From the NCBI GenBank assembly GCA_900767405.1, contig CAAFZB010000030.1:1-11515 (forward strand): 11,515 nt of DNA, given 5' to 3'. Shown here one piece after another: positions 7,353 to 11,515 of the stretch (position 1 is the first letter of the stretch; each line of letters opens with the position of its first letter). The position numbers were made by a program, and so were the translations under genes. Below the pieces are notes generated by a model that did no database searches, was not told the DNA's origin, and worked only from the letters and a program-made list of their open reading frames with translations. The DNA comes from Rikenellaceae bacterium. GTDB taxonomy: Bacteria; Bacteroidota; Bacteroidia; Bacteroidales; UBA932.

Positions 7353-7359
7353 GGGAGGA
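7353..7359 (+). promoter_or_regulatory. Strong Shine-Dalgarno site for the susD-like gene
   Basis: GGGAGGA stands seven bases before the ATG at 7367, inside the 15-bp susC-susD gap. It is a near-ideal Shine-Dalgarno sequence, whereas the genes before and after have weak or no such site, so SusD translation may be boosted independently. It also fixes the start codon. Confidence 0.6.
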
Positions 7360-7366
7360 CACAGTT

Positions 7367-8959
7367 ATGAAAAATATTATTAAAGCTATATCAGTTATCG
7401 CATTGTGTGCAGGTGTCCTTACATCTTGTATCAAGGAGACCTTCCCTCAGGGCTCTACCGCAACTTCAGAGCAGATTTCCTCTTCTGCAAGTGCGCTTGA
7501 GGCTTCTGTAGCCGGAATCAGTGCACAGCTCTCTCAGGGTTACCTCATTTATGGTAGCCAGACTTCAGAACTCGATATGGGTATCCCCGGCCTGTTCATA
7601 GCATTCACAGAACTTTGTGGAGATATGTATGCGGTGGGCGATGCAGGATATGACCACTACCAGTCATTCAATACCTGTCTTGGATGTGGTCCTACCTCTT
7701 ATCGTGCATACGTTCCCTGGCGTACCCTTTATATTTATATCAAGTCTGCAAACGACATTATCAAGGCCGCTTCGGCTTCAGATTCGGAGCAGGCTCAGAT
7801 TTACGGTGGAATCGCCCGCGTATACCGTGCATTTATGTACTATATGGCTCTCAATATGTATGAGCCTGTGGCAAACATCTATACCGACTGCAGCAGTGTC
7901 CTTGGACTTACGGTTCCTATCGTAACCGAGGAAACCACCGAAGAGCAGGCAAGAAACAACCCCCGTGCTTCTCACGCCGATATGGTGAATTTCATTCTTT
8001 CCGACCTTGAAGAAGCAGAGAAGGCATTGGAGAACTATACTCCCGCATCTACCCAAACTCCTTCGCTTGCAGTTGTAAAAGGACTTAAGGCAAAGGTTTA
8101 TCTTTATGACGAGAAGTGGGATCTTGCAGCAAACTGTGCAGAAGATGCAATTGCAGCTGCAAAGGGTGCAAAACCTCTCACCCAGGCCGAGTGGGAAGAT
8201 CCTAACACCGGATTCAACACTGCCAACGCCGCCTGGCTGTGGCATTTCTCATACTCTGCCGAGAATATGGGTAACCTCTGTAACTGGATTGGTTGGATGA
8301 GCGGTGAGGCCGACTGGGGATATGCATCCCTGACCGTTCCCGGAATCGATGCAGGCCTTTATGACCAGATTCCCGATGCCGACTGGCGCAAGCACTCCTG
8401 GCTCGATCCCGAAAAGTTGGATTATTACAATTACCAGAGTTGCCGTGGAGAAAAATGGATTGCTTCTTCTCCCGAATATGCTAGTATCAAATTCCGTCCT
8501 GTAGGAGGAGAATGGGAAGATTACGCTACTGGCGGTGTCTGCGACGTTCCTCTTATGAGAATCGAGGAGCTCTACTTCATCCAGGCCGAGGCAAGGGGAC
8601 ACCTTTCAGTTGTTGCGGGCGTAGATTTGCTCAACGACTTTATGCAGAAATACCGTTACAAGTCATACAGCTGCTCTGCAGCCAACATCGATGCTTTCTG
8701 TAAGGAAGTTTACCTCCAGAAGAGAATCGAGTTCTGGGGTGAGGGTATCACCTACTTCGATGCAAAGCGCCTGCAGATGGGTTGCAAGCAGAGCTACGCC
8801 GGAACAAACGCACCCGGTGACGACTTTATGATTAACTGCGAGGGCATCAAGCCTAACTGGAACTTTATGATTCCTGAGACTGAGTACACTTCAAATACTG
8901 TTCTCAAGGATACCAACAACCCTGATCCTTCAGGTAAGGCACCCAAGGTTCTTAAATAA
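7367..8959 (+). CDS. SusD/RagB-family outer-membrane nutrient-binding lipoprotein
   Basis: This 530-residue protein is the partner of the SusC-like transporter, forming the surface lid that captures ligand over the barrel. The N-terminus is a lipoprotein signal with lipobox LTSC and acylated C21. The body has the helical, TPR-like SusD pattern: the WRTLYIYIKSANDIIKAA helix (118-135), RVYRAFMYYMALNMYEPV (151-168), and SLAVVKGLKAKVYLYDEKWDLA (233-254). The C-terminal signature is well kept: MRIEELYFIQAEA (397-409), then KRIEFWGEGITYFDAKRLQMG (about 452-472), a match to the SusD pattern of E..EF.GEG...D..R, and FMIPETEYTSN (500-510). Several cysteines (C104, C107, C175, C257, C305 and others) are more than I would expect for this family. 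Ligand specificity is unknown. The next gene starts 11 bp after its stop. Confidence 0.92.
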   Translation: MKNIIKAISVIALCAGVLTSCIKETFPQGSTATSEQISSSASALEASVAGISAQLSQGYLIYGSQTSELDMGIPGLFIAFTELCGDMYAVGDAGYDHYQSFNTCLGCGPTSYRAYVPWRTLYIYIKSANDIIKAASASDSEQAQIYGGIARVYRAFMYYMALNMYEPVANIYTDCSSVLGLTVPIVTEETTEEQARNNPRASHADMVNFILSDLEEAEKALENYTPASTQTPSLAVVKGLKAKVYLYDEKWDLAANCAEDAIAAAKGAKPLTQAEWEDPNTGFNTANAAWLWHFSYSAENMGNLCNWIGWMSGEADWGYASLTVPGIDAGLYDQIPDADWRKHSWLDPEKLDYYNYQSCRGEKWIASSPEYASIKFRPVGGEWEDYATGGVCDVPLMRIEELYFIQAEARGHLSVVAGVDLLNDFMQKYRYKSYSCSAANIDAFCKEVYLQKRIEFWGEGITYFDAKRLQMGCKQSYAGTNAPGDDFMINCEGIKPNWNFMIPETEYTSNTVLKDTNNPDPSGKAPKVLK

Positions 8960-8970
8960 TTGAAAGTATT

Positions 8971-11280
8971 ATGAAAAAGATATTCAACATAGTATCGATA
9001 ATAAGCGCCGCCCTCCTTGTTTTCGCTTGCGCGCCCAAGGAGTCGTATAAGCCCGGTGCACCGGATGATCCCAACTGTATGGGTGTTTTCTTCCCTGCAC
9101 AACAGCTCAAGAGCGCCTTTGCACCCGAGGACTCATATCAGGTTGATGTGAAGGTTTCCAGGGCGAAAGCCAGCGGCGATGCCATTGTTCCCGTCAAGGT
9201 TTACGGGAACGAGGATGACTATTTCTTTGTTTCCCCCATCGAGTTCCTCGATGGCCAGACCGAGACAAACTGCACAATATTCTTCTCTAAGGATATGCCT
9301 TTGGGAGTAGAGTACAAGCTGACTGTTGCAATCGAAGATCCCTCTTATGCTTCAAAGTATAACAAGAATGCTTCCTTCATTAGCGTTCCCGTTGTTATCG
9401 AAAACTACAAGCTTCTTGGAAAGGCAGAATTCTTTGATAATTTCATGTTCAATAATTCTTATATGGTTGATATATGCCAGAATGTGATGAACCCCGCGGA
9501 ATTCCGTCTTCTCAAGCCTTATGACGAGGGTCTTGAAAAGGAAGGTTATATTGCCGAGGGCGCCCACAAACACGAGGCTGTGCAGAAACTCAACTTCAGA
9601 ATTCTTCAGCCCGGAGAAGTTCTCTTCAAGGGCACGAGCTATGAAGTTACCATAAAGAACGAAGACGGTATTTTCTACGATGCATTCTATACAGGATTCT
9701 ATCATCCAAGTTACGGTGCCGAAGTAATAGCTTACCATCCCTCTGACTTCTCAAGCTGGTCTACAGAGGAGAGCTGGAGTCACAATAAGGTTGTGAACTA
9801 TCAGGATCCTGACGCAGAAGGCAATGTCCTTCCTGCTGTAGTGCAGCTCGCTCCTTATTATTATATGGACGGTATCGGTGGATGGTCATATTGCGACAAT
9901 GACGGGGCAGTTCTCATCCGCTTCCCTGGTGGAAACTTCGTAGATTATGCTTTCGGTATCAGCACTGAAGAATGCAAGGGCGGACAGTCTCCCATAACAT
10001 TCAGCCTTGGTAAGGATGTTGCTGCCGTTAAGTATCTGGTTTATCCCGGAGAACTCAGCTCCAAGGAAATCCGTCAGGAAACAGCTCTTATCGGTGCCGG
10101 TGAAAAGGCTGCCGAGGACCTTGACATTAACCTGCCTAGAATATTCGTAACCTGCGAGGAAACAGGGCTTTATACAATCATAGCCGTAGCGTTCGACAAG
10201 AACGGTGTTCAGCAGGCAAGCGCTTCTACCGTATTCGGTTACGTTAAGCCCGGAGACGAGGAAGACGTGGCAATTGTATTCGATGCTGCTCTTGAAAAGA
10301 CCCCTCAGAGATATGAGAAGGATGGTTATACCGATATCAACTCAGTACTCGCTTATATCGTTGGTGATGATGTTTCTCTTGTAAGGTACAAGATTATGAC
10401 TTCCAAGGATTATGAGGCTAATCCCGATTCTGTTGCCAATGTTGTAAAGACAAAGGGAACTCTTCTTGGTGAGGATGAACTCGAGGCTGTAAATGAGCCT
10501 GGCGGATATGTATTCCTTCAGGGTAAATTAGCACCTCTTACATCTTACACAATCGTTGCTTATGGTTACAACGGATTTACCGGTAAGACTATTGTCAAGA
10601 GTATTACAACCAGCGGACTTCCTATGCAGAAGGTCGGAACAGGTAAGTATTCTTATAACATAATTACCGAGGCATACGGAGTGGATCCTTTCATTGATGA
10701 GGTTGATTTGTATTTCGATCCCAATACTACAGATGAATACAACATTCCTGATTGGTGGGAGAAAGGTTGCCCCGTTAACTTTACAAAGAAGGATACAGCT
10801 GTTACAATAACTACTTCATATATTGGAGATGGCTTGTATATGTTTGAATTCCACGATTTCATTGATGAGTATGCAGCAGCCGCCGGAGTTACTCCCGAGT
10901 ATGTTTGCCAGTTCTATGATAGCACCTATGGTCTTGATTTGGGTGAATATTACAAGAATGGTCACAGTTTCTATGATCCTGTAGCTGATATATATTATTT
11001 CTGTGTGATGTTCGCAGAAGGCAACTATGATTTCTATTCTTGGGGATATGAAACACTTAGTATGAGTAAGGCAGCTGCCGGAGTAACCACAAAGAAGAAT
11101 CTTGTTCTTGATTCTTGCAACAGGAATGGTTATAAGGCTATGAAGTCTGATCTCCATTTCGATTACAGGCTCAGAATTCCCGCTCAGCGCGAAATCAATG
11201 CTGTAGAGGTTAATGTCAAGAATACAGAAGCTGTTGCTACAAAGGCTAAGGCAGCCCTTCGCAAAATTACCAGCAAATAA
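8971..11280 (+). CDS. Large surface lipoprotein of the sus-like operon, function unassigned
   Basis: This 769-residue protein follows SusD with an 11-bp gap and closes the operon. The N-terminus is a lipoprotein signal with lipobox VFAC and acylated C20. Residues about 36-145 look like a Calx-beta or DUF4843-like beta-sandwich (YQVDVKVSRAKASGDAIVPV, then DGQTETNCTIFF and GVEYKLTVAIEDPSYASKYN). The middle holds beta-rich stretches including VVQLAPYYYMDGIGGWSYCD (290-309). A fibronectin-III-like segment lies at about 460-550, ending LTSYTIVAYGYNGFTG and SITTSG. A C-terminal beta module starts near GTGKYSYNI (557-565). No catalytic motif, choline or carbohydrate-binding signature, or T9SS sorting tail was recognised. 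By position and build it most resembles SusE/SusF-like surface binding lipoproteins that help capture ligand; that role is inferred. Codon use becomes visibly more A/T-ending after about 10,300, which may reflect a modular origin. Confidence 0.85.
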   Translation: MKKIFNIVSIISAALLVFACAPKESYKPGAPDDPNCMGVFFPAQQLKSAFAPEDSYQVDVKVSRAKASGDAIVPVKVYGNEDDYFFVSPIEFLDGQTETNCTIFFSKDMPLGVEYKLTVAIEDPSYASKYNKNASFISVPVVIENYKLLGKAEFFDNFMFNNSYMVDICQNVMNPAEFRLLKPYDEGLEKEGYIAEGAHKHEAVQKLNFRILQPGEVLFKGTSYEVTIKNEDGIFYDAFYTGFYHPSYGAEVIAYHPSDFSSWSTEESWSHNKVVNYQDPDAEGNVLPAVVQLAPYYYMDGIGGWSYCDNDGAVLIRFPGGNFVDYAFGISTEECKGGQSPITFSLGKDVAAVKYLVYPGELSSKEIRQETALIGAGEKAAEDLDINLPRIFVTCEETGLYTIIAVAFDKNGVQQASASTVFGYVKPGDEEDVAIVFDAALEKTPQRYEKDGYTDINSVLAYIVGDDVSLVRYKIMTSKDYEANPDSVANVVKTKGTLLGEDELEAVNEPGGYVFLQGKLAPLTSYTIVAYGYNGFTGKTIVKSITTSGLPMQKVGTGKYSYNIITEAYGVDPFIDEVDLYFDPNTTDEYNIPDWWEKGCPVNFTKKDTAVTITTSYIGDGLYMFEFHDFIDEYAAAAGVTPEYVCQFYDSTYGLDLGEYYKNGHSFYDPVADIYYFCVMFAEGNYDFYSWGYETLSMSKAAAGVTTKKNLVLDSCNRNGYKAMKSDLHFDYRLRIPAQREINAVEVNVKNTEAVATKAKAALRKITSK

Positions 11281-11311
11281 ACTATACTTAAAATAGTTTT
11301 TGTAACTTTGT

Positions 11312-11342
11312 AAGAGCCGGCAGTTTTATACCGGCTCTTTTT
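11312..11342 (+). terminator. Intrinsic terminator of the sus-like operon
   Basis: A 9-bp stem AAGAGCCGG (11312-11320) pairs with CCGGCTCTT (11331-11339) around a 10-base loop and runs into TTTTTAATAAAATTTT. It lies 31 bp after the last stop codon of the operon. The minus-strand flank is less T-rich, so it probably works mainly in the forward direction. Confidence 0.85.
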
Positions 11343-11395
11343 AATAAAATTTTATGAAAGGAATTCACTAGTGTCCAAAGAAAATTTTTGAACGA

Positions 11396-11515
11396 TTAAT
11401 ATTTAAACGCAAACTCCAGTTGAACAGGTTGGTCACATACGTCAGGCAACTTTTCAGGTCCATTGATCAAGTCCCTTATCTGGGTCTTGTCCGTCAGCAC
11501 TCTGCTGACAACCCT
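11396..11515 (-). CDS. C-terminal fragment of an unidentified minus-strand protein
   Basis: Reading the minus strand from the right edge, an open frame of 39 codons runs to a TAA at 11398-11396. The fragment ends in DQPVQLEFAFKY, preceded by RDLINGPEKLPDVC. It is cut by the window edge and I do not recognise the family. Reasons to believe it is real are the uninterrupted frame, its codon make-up, and the convergent arrangement with the sus-like operon, whose terminator lies between them. The short hydrophobic C-terminal tail and a stop close to a possible element boundary would fit a transposase, but this is weak inference. Confidence 0.45.
   Translation of the reverse strand, partial: RVVSRVLTDKTQIRDLINGPEKLPDVCDQPVQLEFAFKY

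Noticed and set aside
11361..11373. Adjacent EcoRI and SpeI sites (GAATTC, ACTAGT) suggesting cloning-vector sequence
   Set aside because: The order resembles a common vector polylinker, but the sequence on both sides does not continue as vector and reads as A/T-rich native DNA. A short coincidence is more likely.

Overview
The window looks like chromosomal DNA from a member of the Bacteroidales, probably a gut lineage. The evidence is a SusC/SusD-type nutrient-uptake pair with Bacteroidetes-style signal peptides and lipoboxes, TAnnTTTG-type -7 promoter boxes, A/T-rich leaders mostly without Shine-Dalgarno sites, and a tRNA gene that encodes no CCA end. The genus cannot be fixed from the sequence alone.

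Layout. Positions 1-304 hold the end of an rRNA operon: the 3' end of 23S rRNA, a short spacer, a complete 5S rRNA and a strong intrinsic terminator. Positions 301-819 hold no convincing gene but are dense in repeats: two tandem copies of a 112-bp hairpin-rich unit, a pair of matching 27-bp elements with AGAACA/TGTTCT arms, a palindromic element that looks like a REP or MITE, and a 19-bp tandem repeat. A promoter-like box then leads into a 947-residue fused FAD/Fe-S oxidase of the D-lactate/D-2-hydroxyacid dehydrogenase type (820-3663). A tRNA-Pro gene with its own promoter-like box and terminator follows (3730-3842). Its anticodon reads AGG, which is uncommon in bacteria.

After an A/T-rich 260-bp leader containing a 20-bp palindrome comes a compact three-gene operon: susC-like TonB-dependent transporter (4100-7351), susD-like lipoprotein (7367-8959) and a large unrecognised lipoprotein in the position usually held by SusE/F-like surface binding proteins (8971-11280). 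It ends at a clear intrinsic terminator (11312-11342). The three products should act together at the outer membrane: the two lipoproteins capture a ligand and SusC imports it using TonB energy. No glycoside hydrolase, peptidase, sigma/anti-sigma pair or SusR-like regulator lies in the window, so the substrate cannot be named.

The right edge holds the last 39 codons of a minus-strand gene converging on the operon, perhaps the end of an insertion sequence (speculative). I do not see a clearly new multi-gene system. The most interesting items are the AGG-anticodon tRNA-Pro, the layered repeats behind the rRNA operon, the paired palindromes and the unassigned third lipoprotein.
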